A DNA stretch of 64,000 nucleotides from Alphaproteobacteria bacterium (GTDB lineage Bacteria > Pseudomonadota > Alphaproteobacteria > Micropepsales > Micropepsaceae): positions 58,546-122,545 of the forward strand of contig JAICHV010000003.1 of the NCBI GenBank assembly GCA_025924715.1, in the 5' to 3' direction. Positions 1 through 7,767 of the stretch are shown piece by piece. A program made the position numbers and the translations under genes. Position 1 is the first letter of the stretch, and the number at the start of each line of letters is the position of its first letter. The notes under the pieces are model-generated. The model had not been told where the DNA came from, did not search any database, and saw only the letters and a list, made by a program, of their open reading frames with translations.

Positions 1-461
1 TGCACCAGGCTTTCCAAAGCACCATTGATGGCGCCCATCAGCGCCCGGCCCGCCGTGGGCCGTGTGGCCAAAAACCCCGCCACCACACCCAGCGAACCGC
101 CAGCGCGGATATTGGCGGCGCGGGCCACGCGGTAGAAACCCCAAAATTTGCTGTCCATCGCCGCCAAGGCGTCATCCATGGCCAGTGTCTTGACCGCGGC
201 CATCTTCACCGCAGAGCCGGTGACGATGACATGGTCCCACACCGTGCCATCGGCAAAAAAGCGCTGGACGCTGTCCGGGTCGGTGACGTCCAATCTACGC
301 CCTTGTCCGCCCAGGCGCTGCGCGGCGCTGCGAACTTTATCTTCCGAGCGCGAGGCGATGGTGACCGCCGCGCCCATGTCCTTTGCCAGCTTCGCCGTGC
401 TGAAGCCGATACCGGAGCTGCCGCCAACCACCAATATCGTCTGGCCGGAAAAGTCGAACAT
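1..461 (-). CDS. SDR family protein, partial (C-terminus off the window)
   Basis: The first 153 residues of a short-chain dehydrogenase/reductase-like protein are visible; the gene runs off the left edge. The N-terminus has a Rossmann dinucleotide motif GGSSGIG (about residues 13-19). In the region where classical SDRs carry Ser...YxxxK, the chain reads RALMGAINGALESL, so the expected Tyr aligns with Met or Leu and the expected Lys with Asn. A nucleotide-binding fold is well supported, but classical SDR catalysis is doubtful for this copy; related atypical SDRs with this pattern exist. The ATG at 461 was chosen because the Rossmann strand begins right after it. The gene is divergent from the dioxygenase gene at 600. 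Substrate unknown. Confidence 0.85.
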   Translation of the reverse strand, partial: MFDFSGQTILVVGGSSGIGFSTAKLAKDMGAAVTIASRSEDKVRSAAQRLGGQGRRLDVTDPDSVQRFFADGTVWDHVIVTGSAVKMAAVKTLAMDDALAAMDSKFWGFYRVARAANIRAGGSLGVVAGFLATRPTAGRALMGAINGALESLV

Positions 462-599
462 GCCGTCTCCTCTGCTTTGCGCGCCCGCGGAAAGCCGGCA
501 GACTATCGCAATTCATTGCCTTCCAAAGCGCTTTCTCGGTATACGATGGCGTATGCTCGCCTCGTCTGAGCTAGCCGCGAACCTCTCAGGGGCTTTGTC

Positions 600-1274
600 A
601 TGTTTCTTGAGCATCCCGATTTCCTAGAGCCCGCCGAGGTGGCGCGCCTGGTGGCGCTGAGTCAGACCCTGAAATTCGTCGAGGGACGGCTTTCCAATCC
701 GGCCAATGTCACCAAACAGAATCTGCAGGCCGATCTTACCCATCCCGATTACGCGGAAAGCTCATCGATCGTGATGAAGGCATTCGAGCGTTCGCGCCCT
801 TTTCGCGACTTTGCCTTTCCCAAGAAAATCGCATCGCCGCTTTTGTCCCGCTATGAGCCCGGGATGAAATATGGCCCGCATCCCGACACCGCCTTCATGA
901 CGGTGCTGACGCCCCAGGGACCCTTGGGGCTACGCTCCGACATTTCCTGCACCGTCTTTCTCAGCGATCCGGCAAGTTATGAGGGCGGCGAACTGGTGCT
1001 GCATATCGGCACCAAGCCGGTGGCGATCAAAGGTCGGCCGGGCGAGGCTTTCGTCTATCCCTCGACCCTGCTGCATGAAGTGCGTCCGGTGCGCTCGGGC
1101 GTGCGGCTGGTTTCGATCACCTTCATCGAGAGCATAATCCCCCGCGAGGACCACCGCACCGCGCTTTACGAAATGACCGAGGTGCTCGCCTTGGAAGGAC
1201 TGAAGATGGAGTGGCTGAACCGGGTGCGCCTCAGCGTGGTGATCGAAAACCTGAAGCGCGCCTGGTCGGTTTAG
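600..1274 (+). CDS. PKHD-type Fe(II)/2-oxoglutarate-dependent hydroxylase (PiuC/YbiX family)
   Basis: This is a 224-residue Fe(II)- and 2-oxoglutarate-dependent dioxygenase of the PKHD-type hydroxylase family (YbiX/PiuC), whose usual length is about 225. The iron triad can be read as His94-x-Asp96 in GPHPDTAF with the distal His159 in YPSTLLHEV, and Arg169 ten residues later is the expected 2-oxoglutarate anchor. The stretch LSDPASYEGGELVL is a family hallmark. The ATG at 600 follows an AGGGG ribosome-binding site. Family members often accompany TonB siderophore receptors, but none is adjacent here. The physiological substrate is not known. The gene ends two bases before a convergent gene. 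Confidence 0.92.
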   Translation: MFLEHPDFLEPAEVARLVALSQTLKFVEGRLSNPANVTKQNLQADLTHPDYAESSSIVMKAFERSRPFRDFAFPKKIASPLLSRYEPGMKYGPHPDTAFMTVLTPQGPLGLRSDISCTVFLSDPASYEGGELVLHIGTKPVAIKGRPGEAFVYPSTLLHEVRPVRSGVRLVSITFIESIIPREDHRTALYEMTEVLALEGLKMEWLNRVRLSVVIENLKRAWSV

Positions 1275-1275
1275 C

Positions 1276-1950
1276 TCATCTTCGCTTTTCTTCAATTCGC
1301 GACAGATCCAAACTCGTCTTGGTGCCAGCTACCAGGTAAAGCGCCATGGCAATCAGCAGAGGAATGACCGCGCGACCGATCAATACATGCGTCAAGAGGG
1401 GACCAAACAGAACCGAGGGGCTGTAGAACCGCAAAGCAGGTAACACCTGTTCCAACGCAAAAGTCACCGTTGCGGGCAAAAAAGCCAGGGCGAACCAGCG
1501 AAGCGCAGCCACCTTCTTGCCGATCAGCGCAATGGCGGACAGCGCGAAAAGCCCGCCCGCCAAGAGCGATGCGGCCTGCACGGCCAAAGGAACGGAAGGC
1601 CAATAAACGCAGATAATCCTGTCGTCGGGAAAGAGCGCAAGCACGTCAAGCGCGGACGCAGAAAGGTGGACATAGCACCCCAACGCCTGCGCGGGACCAA
1701 CAACGTTCTGGCCGGCCAGGTAAAAAATCAATGCGGCGAGGAATGCTCTCGGCAGAATGCCGTTCACGAGATGGGACCTGAGCGCTTCCCGATAGCTTGC
1801 AAATACGCACCCCGCTGCCCAGGACAAAGCGGCCCGGTCATCGCGAATATGGTGGATTTCCTGCTCTATACCTTCTGCCCAGAAGGCGTTCCGTTTCCAC
1901 AGCACCCAGCGTGCATGACCGCCGAGGATCAGGGCCATTCGTCTAAGCAT
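1276..1950 (-). CDS. Membrane protein encoded behind a PadR regulator
   Basis: A 224-residue protein with a charged N-terminal stretch (about 60 residues) followed by several hydrophobic segments, consistent with roughly four membrane spans, and a charged C-terminus rich in Lys/Arg/Glu. It lies 12 bases after the PadR gene stop and is surely co-transcribed with it. The ATG at 1950 is preferred over a GTG at 1956 because GAGG sits six bases upstream of the ATG. PadR genes commonly precede a membrane protein of about this size that is their target, so this is probably the effector of the pair. I recognise no named family and can assign no function. Confidence 0.75.
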   Translation of the reverse strand: MLRRMALILGGHARWVLWKRNAFWAEGIEQEIHHIRDDRAALSWAAGCVFASYREALRSHLVNGILPRAFLAALIFYLAGQNVVGPAQALGCYVHLSASALDVLALFPDDRIICVYWPSVPLAVQAASLLAGGLFALSAIALIGKKVAALRWFALAFLPATVTFALEQVLPALRFYSPSVLFGPLLTHVLIGRAVIPLLIAMALYLVAGTKTSLDLSRIEEKRR

Positions 1951-1962
1951 GGCCACCCTCGT

Positions 1963-2277
1963 TCATGAAAACGATCCACTCAACTTGGGACGAAGCTTGC
2001 GCTTGATATCTTGAGGTTCCAGGCTGCGGGCGAATGCGATCCCGCTTGGGGTCAGCCGATAGACATGCCGCGGAGGCGTGCCCGCCCGCTCCGCCTCTTC
2101 CCATCGGGCTTCTAAAAATCCTTGTTCCTTGAGGCGGATCAGGAGCGGATAAAGCGTGCCCGACTTCAATTCCGTATCCTGCGACAAGCCGTATCCGTGG
2201 CGCCATTCTTGCGGCGTTCGCAGCATCTCCCGCAAGACCGCATGGGTCTGCTTTGAGGCATTGGGGGTGCGTCCCAT
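1963..2277 (-). CDS. PadR family transcriptional regulator
   Basis: A 104-residue winged-helix regulator of the PadR family. The core pattern is clear: GYGLSQDTELKSGTLYPLL followed by LKEQGFLEARWEE and RHVYRLTPSGIAFA, that is, the recognition helix and wing. It lacks the longer C-terminal coiled region of PadR-s1 proteins and so belongs to the short subfamily. It heads a two-gene operon with the membrane protein downstream and faces the DsbA-like gene at 2336. An ACATATGT palindrome lies 12 bases upstream of its start and could be its own operator. The ligand is unknown. Confidence 0.9.
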   Translation of the reverse strand: MGRTPNASKQTHAVLREMLRTPQEWRHGYGLSQDTELKSGTLYPLLIRLKEQGFLEARWEEAERAGTPPRHVYRLTPSGIAFARSLEPQDIKRKLRPKLSGSFS

Positions 2278-2288
2278 TGCATAACTCT

Positions 2289-2296
2289 ACATATGT
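2289..2296. promoter_or_regulatory. ACATATGT palindrome, candidate PadR operator
   Basis: A perfect 8-base palindrome sits in the 58-base gap between the divergent padR-like and dsbA-like genes. PadR-family operators usually contain ATGT/ACAT half-sites, so this is a reasonable candidate for autoregulation and for control of the divergent gene. It is only a pattern match. Confidence 0.35.
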
Positions 2297-2335
2297 TGAT
2301 TATTCTGTCAACCGTCCGGCGAAGGAGACCAAAGG

Positions 2336-3007
2336 ATGCATCGAATTGTCCTGTTTGTCCTGGGTGCGGCAGCCTTGGGGGCGCTTGCAGTTGCCTGGCT
2401 CGAATTTGCGCCGGCGAGGAACGACGCGCTACCTGTCGCAGCACCGGGTTTTTCCATCAGCGAATATGACCGCACCGTGGGGAATCCCAAGGCCCCTGTC
2501 GTGCTGATCGAGTATGGCGCGCCGGTGTGCCCGCATTGCGCGCAATTCGATATGGAAGACTTTCCGGAACTGAAGACAAGCTACATCGATACGGGCAAGG
2601 TCTTCTACGTTTTCCGCGTCTATCCCGTCCGTCCCGGTGACGGGCCTGCCGAAAGATTGCTTCGCTGCCTGCCTCGGGAAAAGTATTTTTCCTTTTTGGA
2701 CCTACTGTTCCGCAACCAACCGCAGTGGGATGGCGACGAATATCCGGTGGCCGATTCCCATGCCGGGCTCATTCGCATGGCGCGGATTGCCGGAATGGGT
2801 GCAGAGCAGGCCGAAGCCTGTATGCAAGACGATTCGACGAACGATGCCATTAATCAGATCGCGCAGGATGGCCAGAAACGCTATGGCCTGACCGGCACGC
2901 CGACTTTCGTGGTGGATGGTGTCCCCGCTGCGGCCGGCGAGCATTGGCCGCAACTGCGTTCCAGGCTGAACACAGCATTAGCGGCGAAAGGCGCGACGGT
3001 GCCCTAG
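2336..3007 (+). CDS. DsbA family thioredoxin-fold protein, exported
   Basis: A 223-residue DsbA-like thiol:disulfide oxidoreductase. Residues 1-22 form a hydrophobic signal or anchor segment. The active site is Cys65-Pro-His-Cys68, the classic DsbA CPHC. The cis-proline loop is present as GTPTFVVDG near residue 193. This architecture (TM/signal plus Thioredoxin_4 fold) matches the periplasmic DsbA/ScsC/BdbD-like group. AAGGAG lies eight bases before the ATG. It should introduce or isomerise disulfides in exported proteins. It stands alone, divergent from the PadR operon and ending three bases before leuD on the other strand; no DsbB homologue is seen nearby. Confidence 0.9.
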   Translation: MHRIVLFVLGAAALGALAVAWLEFAPARNDALPVAAPGFSISEYDRTVGNPKAPVVLIEYGAPVCPHCAQFDMEDFPELKTSYIDTGKVFYVFRVYPVRPGDGPAERLLRCLPREKYFSFLDLLFRNQPQWDGDEYPVADSHAGLIRMARIAGMGAEQAEACMQDDSTNDAINQIAQDGQKRYGLTGTPTFVVDGVPAAAGEHWPQLRSRLNTALAAKGATVP

Positions 3008-3010
3008 TGT

Positions 3011-3616
3011 TCAGACCCAGGGAGCCTGGGCGCGCTGGCGGGATTCGTAATCCGAAATCTTGTCCTCGCTGCGCATGGTCAGGCCGATATCGTCCCAGCC
3101 GTTGAGCAGGCATTGCTTGCGAAAGGGATCGACCTCGAATTTGAGGCAGCCGCCATCGGGGCCGCGGATTTCCTGCGCTTGCAGATCGATGCTGATGCGG
3201 GCATTGGCGCCGCGTTCCGCGTCGTCCATCAGCTTGTCGACCTCCGCCTGAGGCAGCTTGATCGGCAGGATGCCGTTCTTGAAGCAGTTGCCGTAGAAAA
3301 TATCGGCAAAGCTGGGGGCGATGATGCAGCGGATGCCGAAATCCAGCAGCGCCCAGGGCGCGTGCTCGCGGCTGGAGCCGCAGCCGAAATTGTCGCCCGT
3401 CACCAGAATCTTGGCGCCCTTATAGGCGGGCTTGTTGAGAATAAAGTCGGGATTGTCGCTGCCATCGGGATTGTGGCGCAATTCGTCGAACAGCGCGTTG
3501 CCCAGCCCGGTGCGATGGATGGTTTTGAGATATTGCTTAGGAATGATCATGTCGGTGTCGACATTGATCATGTTCAGGGGGGCGGCGATGCCGTCGAGTT
3601 TGATAAAAGGTTCCAT
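3011..3616 (-). CDS. leuD: 3-isopropylmalate dehydratase small subunit
   Basis: LeuD, 201 residues, the same length as the well-studied enterobacterial subunit. With LeuC it isomerises 2-isopropylmalate to 3-isopropylmalate in leucine synthesis. Diagnostic stretches are [14 protein letters not shown] near the N-terminus and [17 protein letters not shown] in the swivel domain. The ATG at 3616 starts MEPFIKLDG as in homologues; an upstream in-frame start at 3655 would add 13 residues with no family support. leuC is not in the window, so the two subunits are encoded apart. It lies 76 bases downstream of selO on the same strand and may be read through from that operon. Confidence 0.95.
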   Translation of the reverse strand: MEPFIKLDGIAAPLNMINVDTDMIIPKQYLKTIHRTGLGNALFDELRHNPDGSDNPDFILNKPAYKGAKILVTGDNFGCGSSREHAPWALLDFGIRCIIAPSFADIFYGNCFKNGILPIKLPQAEVDKLMDDAERGANARISIDLQAQEIRGPDGGCLKFEVDPFRKQCLLNGWDDIGLTMRSEDKISDYESRQRAQAPWV

Positions 3617-3692
3617 GGTGGCGGGACCATAATCAAAGCACAGGCCCAATGCCACATCGTAATTTACTCAAGTTTTCAAAGGCTTGATCCGC

Positions 3693-5120
3693 TCAGGAGG
3701 AGCAGGAAACCTCCAGCCCGCACAGCGCCGGTGGGGGCGGCGCGGCGAATTCCTCGTTCTGCGGCTGCTCGCCATAGGGGTTTTGCAGCATGGTGAAAAT
3801 GCGGTCCAGCATGGCGATGTCGCCGCGGTCCTCCACGGCGCGAATGGCGGTTTCCGCCACCCAATTGCGCAGGACATATTTGGGATTGGCCGCGTTCATC
3901 GCCGCCGCCCGCTCCCCCTCGCCCGCCAGCCGGGCTTTGTAACCCGTCGCCCAGGCTTCGGCGTCGCCGCGCGCTGCGCCGAAAGAAGCCAGCCAGTTTT
4001 CGTCCAGCCGCGACAAGCCGCGGAAAGTCAGGGTGTAGTCCACCCGCGCCCCGGCCATCAGCGCAAGCAGGCCGCCCATCAAGCGGTCATCGCCCTCCTC
4101 CAGCCGAACCAAGCCGAATTTGGCGCGCATGCGGGCGCGATAATGTTGGGTGAAATATGTTTCGTAGTGGCCCAGTTTTTCCTTCAGCTCTTCGCTGGGG
4201 ATAAGGCTCGAAAGTGCCACCGCCAAAGCGTGCAAATTCCACAGCCCGATACTGGGCTGGTTGTCGAAGGAATAGCGGCCGGTCTCATCGGTGTGGTTGC
4301 AGATGAACCCCGGATCATAGGCTTCCATGAAGCCGAACGGCCCATAATCCAAGGTGAGGCCCAGGATCGACATATTGTCGGTGTTCATCACCCCATGGGC
4401 AAAGCCGACCGCCTGCCAATCCGCCATCAGTTCGGCCGTGCGCTTGACCACTTCGCCGAACCAGCCGGGATAATCACCTTTGTACGGCGCAAAATATTCC
4501 CCGATGACGTGATCAGCCAGCAGCCTCACCTGTTCATGCCGGCCGGAATGATGGAAATGCTCGAAATGGCCGAAGCGGATATGGCTGCGCGCCAGCCGCG
4601 TCAGAATGGCGCCCGGCTCTGATGTCTCACGCTGTACGGTTTCGCCGGTGGCAACGATGGCCAGGGCCCGCGTCGTGGGGATACCCAGCGCCGCCATGGC
4701 TTCGCTGCAAAGATATTCCCGGATGGTGGAGCGCATCACCGCCCGTCCGTCACCGAAGCGCGAATAGGGCGTCCGGCCGGCGCCTTTCAATTGCACATCC
4801 CACAATTCGCCGCGGCGATTGCGCAGTTGCGCGATCAGCAGGGCGCGGCCGTCACCAAGCTGCCCCGCCCAGACCCCGAACTGATGACCGGAATAGACCA
4901 TGGCCAGGGCCGTGGCGTCCGCGATGGGCCGATGGCCGGAGAAAATCTGGGCAAATTCGGGGTCGCCAAAGACTTGCGGATCCAGATCGATCAGTGCCGC
5001 CGCGCGGGCATTGGCGTGGATCAGGCGCGGCGTCTGCCCCACTTTTTCCGCCGGCATCGCGGTATAGAAATCGCCCGGCAGCTGCGCAAAATGATTTTCC
5101 GGCCTCAGAGCAAAACTCAT
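3693..5120 (-). CDS. selO: Protein adenylyltransferase SelO (YdiU/UPF0061)
   Basis: A 475-residue SelO-family pseudokinase that transfers AMP from ATP to Ser/Thr/Tyr of target proteins, some of them redox enzymes. Family signatures visible are YSGHQFGVWAGQLGDGRA, LKGAGRTPYSRFGDGRAV and the FAHGVMNTDNMSILGLTLDYGPF catalytic segment, which holds the Asp-Asn and the DYGPF metal-binding Asp. The chain ends in CSS, where animal selenoprotein O carries selenocysteine followed by two serines; here Cys takes that place. ATG at 5120 overlaps the yaiI stop by four bases (ATGA), so the two are translationally coupled. It is the third gene of dcp-yaiI-selO. Confidence 0.94.
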   Translation of the reverse strand: MSFALRPENHFAQLPGDFYTAMPAEKVGQTPRLIHANARAAALIDLDPQVFGDPEFAQIFSGHRPIADATALAMVYSGHQFGVWAGQLGDGRALLIAQLRNRRGELWDVQLKGAGRTPYSRFGDGRAVMRSTIREYLCSEAMAALGIPTTRALAIVATGETVQRETSEPGAILTRLARSHIRFGHFEHFHHSGRHEQVRLLADHVIGEYFAPYKGDYPGWFGEVVKRTAELMADWQAVGFAHGVMNTDNMSILGLTLDYGPFGFMEAYDPGFICNHTDETGRYSFDNQPSIGLWNLHALAVALSSLIPSEELKEKLGHYETYFTQHYRARMRAKFGLVRLEEGDDRLMGGLLALMAGARVDYTLTFRGLSRLDENWLASFGAARGDAEAWATGYKARLAGEGERAAAMNAANPKYVLRNWVAETAIRAVEDRGDIAMLDRIFTMLQNPYGEQPQNEEFAAPPPPALCGLEVSCSS

Positions 5121-5578
5121 GAGGAGAGCTTGGCCCGTTTCAGCGCCGCGATGCAATTTTCCAGTTCGCCGAGGAAGCTGGAACGATCCTGGCGGGAAAA
5201 GCCGGCATGCCGGGTCTCGCCGCCGCTCAGTTCCCGCAAATGGCGGCTAAGTTCGCGCATTCCCAGCGCCATGCCGATGCTCTGCGGCGTAAAGGCTTTG
5301 CCGTTGGGCGCCAGGACCCGCGCGCCTTTGTCCAGGCAGCGCGCCGCCAGGGGAATATCGGCGGTGACCGCGATATCGCCGGCGGCGATGTGCCCCACGA
5401 TCCAATCATCGGCGGCGTCCGCTCCTTGCGCCACCGTGACATGGCGCAGCAGCGGATTGGCCGAAGGGCGAAGGCCGCCGTTGCTGACAATGGTGACCGG
5501 CAGCCCATGACGGCCCGCGACTTTTTCCACTTCTGCCTTCACCGGGCAGGCGTCGCCGTCAACGAAGATCGCCGTCAT
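5117..5578 (-). CDS. yaiI: YaiI/YqxD family protein (DUF188)
   Basis: A 153-residue member of the YaiI/YqxD family, a PIN-like fold without a settled biochemical role. The N-terminal IFVDGDACPVKAEV is the family signature, and GDIAVTADIPLA and LAPNGKAFT follow in the expected order. Length is typical. It overlaps dcp upstream and selO downstream by four bases each (ATGA), fixing both start and stop. Acidic residues in VDGDACP and TADIPLA would be placed to bind a metal as in nucleases of the PIN group, but nuclease activity is not established for the family. Confidence 0.92.
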   Translation of the reverse strand: MTAIFVDGDACPVKAEVEKVAGRHGLPVTIVSNGGLRPSANPLLRHVTVAQGADAADDWIVGHIAAGDIAVTADIPLAARCLDKGARVLAPNGKAFTPQSIGMALGMRELSRHLRELSGGETRHAGFSRQDRSSFLGELENCIAALKRAKLSS

Positions 5579-7713
5579 TGCGGAATGAGGCCGCGGTCTT
5601 TGAGCATCGGTCCGGTATCGGGGTCTTTGCCATAGAAGGCGCGGAACATCGGCGCATATTCCATGGTGTGGCCCTTGGAAAGGATCAGGTCGCGGAAGCG
5701 CTGGCCGTTGGCGCGCGTCATGCCGCCATGTTTTTCGAACCAGTCATAGGAATCGTCGTCCAGCATCACCGTCCATTGATAGGCGTAATAGCCCGCGGCA
5801 TAGCCATTGGCCCAGATATGCAGAAAATAACTGGACCGATAGCGCGTCGGCACATTGGGAAAATCGGTATGGGTGTCGGCCAGCGCCTTGGTCTCGAAAG
5901 CGTCGACATCCTGGCGCGGATCGGTCGGCTTCAAGGCATGCCATTGCATGTCTAGTTGCGAGGCCGCCAGCAATTCCCCCAAGGCATAACCCTGGCCCCA
6001 GGTTTGTGATTTTTTGATCTTGTCCACCAGCGCCTGGGGGATGGTCTCATGGGTTTTGACGTTGACCGCATAATGCTTGAGGACCTGCGGATACAGCGCC
6101 CAATGCTCATTGAACTGGGAAGGGAATTCGACAAAGTCGCGCGCCACATTGGTCCCCGAGGTGGTCGGATAAGTCTGGCTCGCGAACAGCCCATGCAGGG
6201 CGTGGCCGAATTCATGGAACATGGTGGTGACGTCGTCGAAGCTGAGCAGCACCGGCTGGCCGGGCGCCGGCTTGGTGAAATTGGCGACGTTGTAGATCAC
6301 TGGCTTGGTGCCCAGCATCTTGGACTGGATGACGAAATTGCTCATCCAGGCGCCGCCGGATTTGTTGTCGCGCTTGAAATAATCGAAATACATCATGCCC
6401 AGCAGGCTGCCGTCCTTGTCGAAGACATCGAACACGCGCACGTCGGGCTGATAGACGGGAATGTCGTGCCGTTCCTTGAAGGTGATGCCGTAGAGCTGAT
6501 TGGCCGCATAAAACACGCCGTTCTGCAGCACCGCGTTCAGTTCGAAATAGGGTTTTAGCTGGTCTTCGTCCAGATCATATTTCGCCTTGCGGACCTTTTC
6601 GGCATAGCGCTCCCAGTCCCAGGGTTTCAAATCGAAATGGGTACCTTCCTGATCGATCGCGGCCTGCACCAGTTTGGATTCCTCGGCGATCTTGCGCCCG
6701 GTCGCCGGCACCAATTGGTTGAGGAATTTCTCAACCGTCTGCGGATTTAGCGCCATCTGGTCGTACAGCGCATAAGAGGCATAATCGGGATAACCCAGCA
6801 GCGCCGCTTTTTGGGCGCGCAGCTGCGCCAATTCCGAAATGGTGGCGCGGGTATCCTTCTTGTCGCCTTTTTCGGTGGCGGTCCAGCGCGCTTCGAACAA
6901 TTTCTGGCGCACCGCCCGATCGCCGAGCGACAGCAATAGCGGTTGCTGGGTGGTGTTCTGCAGCGGAATGACGAATTTGCCGTCCAGCTTGCGGGTCTTG
7001 GCTTCATTGGCAGCGGTGGCGATCTGGTCGGGGCTGAGGCCGGCAAGCTGCGCTTTGTCATCCAGCACCAGGGCGCCCGCCTTGGTGGCGGCCACCAGTT
7101 TTTGCTGGAAGGCGGCTTCCAGGCTGGCGTCGCGCTTGTTGAATTCGCGCAGCTTGGCCTTGTCGGCATCGGAAAGATTGGCGCCGGCATGAATGAACTG
7201 GCGATAATAGATGGTCAGCAGCTCGGTCTGCTCGGGATCGAGCTTGAGCGTGGCGCGCTGGTCATACAGCGTCTTCACCCGGGCGAACAATTTGGGGTTC
7301 AGGTAGATCGAATCCTGATGCGCCGCCAGTTTGGGGGCATAATCGGTCTGCACCTTATCGATGGTGGGGTTGGTATTGGCCTGCTGCACCGCGAAGAAGG
7401 TGTTGCTCACCCGGTCCAGCATGCGGCCGGATTTTTCCATCGCCCCGATGGTGTTGTCGAAAGTGGGCGCGGCTTTGTCGGCCGCGATGGCATCCATCTC
7501 GGCCTGTTGCTGCTTCATGCCTTCGTCGAAAGCGGGGGCGTAGTCGCTGTCCTTGATCTTGTCGAACATCGGGGCCTGCAGCGGCAATGTGCTGGGCGCG
7601 GCGAAGGGATTGGCCCGCGCCACGGTCTGAGCCGGTTGCTTGGAGCAACCGCCAAGGGCAAGTGCCCCCGCCGTGCAGAGAGCGAGCACAGGAAGAAAGG
7701 AAATTGGGCGCAT
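5575..7713 (-). CDS. dcp: M3 family peptidyl-dipeptidase (Dcp), lipoprotein form
   Basis: A 712-residue zinc metallopeptidase of family M3, peptidyl-dipeptidase Dcp group, which removes C-terminal dipeptides from oligopeptides. The zinc motif is His500-Glu501-Phe-Gly-His504 (FHEFGHALHG); the third ligand Glu lies further on in DFVEFPSQFNEHW. The N-terminus is a lipoprotein signal with lipobox ALGGC, Cys23 being the lipidation site, so the enzyme is probably anchored on the periplasmic face. It is first in the dcp-yaiI-selO operon, its stop overlapping the yaiI start. The product likely supports recycling of small peptides in the envelope. Confidence 0.95.
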   Translation of the reverse strand: MRPISFLPVLALCTAGALALGGCSKQPAQTVARANPFAAPSTLPLQAPMFDKIKDSDYAPAFDEGMKQQQAEMDAIAADKAAPTFDNTIGAMEKSGRMLDRVSNTFFAVQQANTNPTIDKVQTDYAPKLAAHQDSIYLNPKLFARVKTLYDQRATLKLDPEQTELLTIYYRQFIHAGANLSDADKAKLREFNKRDASLEAAFQQKLVAATKAGALVLDDKAQLAGLSPDQIATAANEAKTRKLDGKFVIPLQNTTQQPLLLSLGDRAVRQKLFEARWTATEKGDKKDTRATISELAQLRAQKAALLGYPDYASYALYDQMALNPQTVEKFLNQLVPATGRKIAEESKLVQAAIDQEGTHFDLKPWDWERYAEKVRKAKYDLDEDQLKPYFELNAVLQNGVFYAANQLYGITFKERHDIPVYQPDVRVFDVFDKDGSLLGMMYFDYFKRDNKSGGAWMSNFVIQSKMLGTKPVIYNVANFTKPAPGQPVLLSFDDVTTMFHEFGHALHGLFASQTYPTTSGTNVARDFVEFPSQFNEHWALYPQVLKHYAVNVKTHETIPQALVDKIKKSQTWGQGYALGELLAASQLDMQWHALKPTDPRQDVDAFETKALADTHTDFPNVPTRYRSSYFLHIWANGYAAGYYAYQWTVMLDDDSYDWFEKHGGMTRANGQRFRDLILSKGHTMEYAPMFRAFYGKDPDTGPMLKDRGLIPQ

Positions 7714-7767
7714 CCGGGGGGCTTTCGCGAAAAGGCCCCCCGACCCTAACGGCCATCGCGCGCGATG

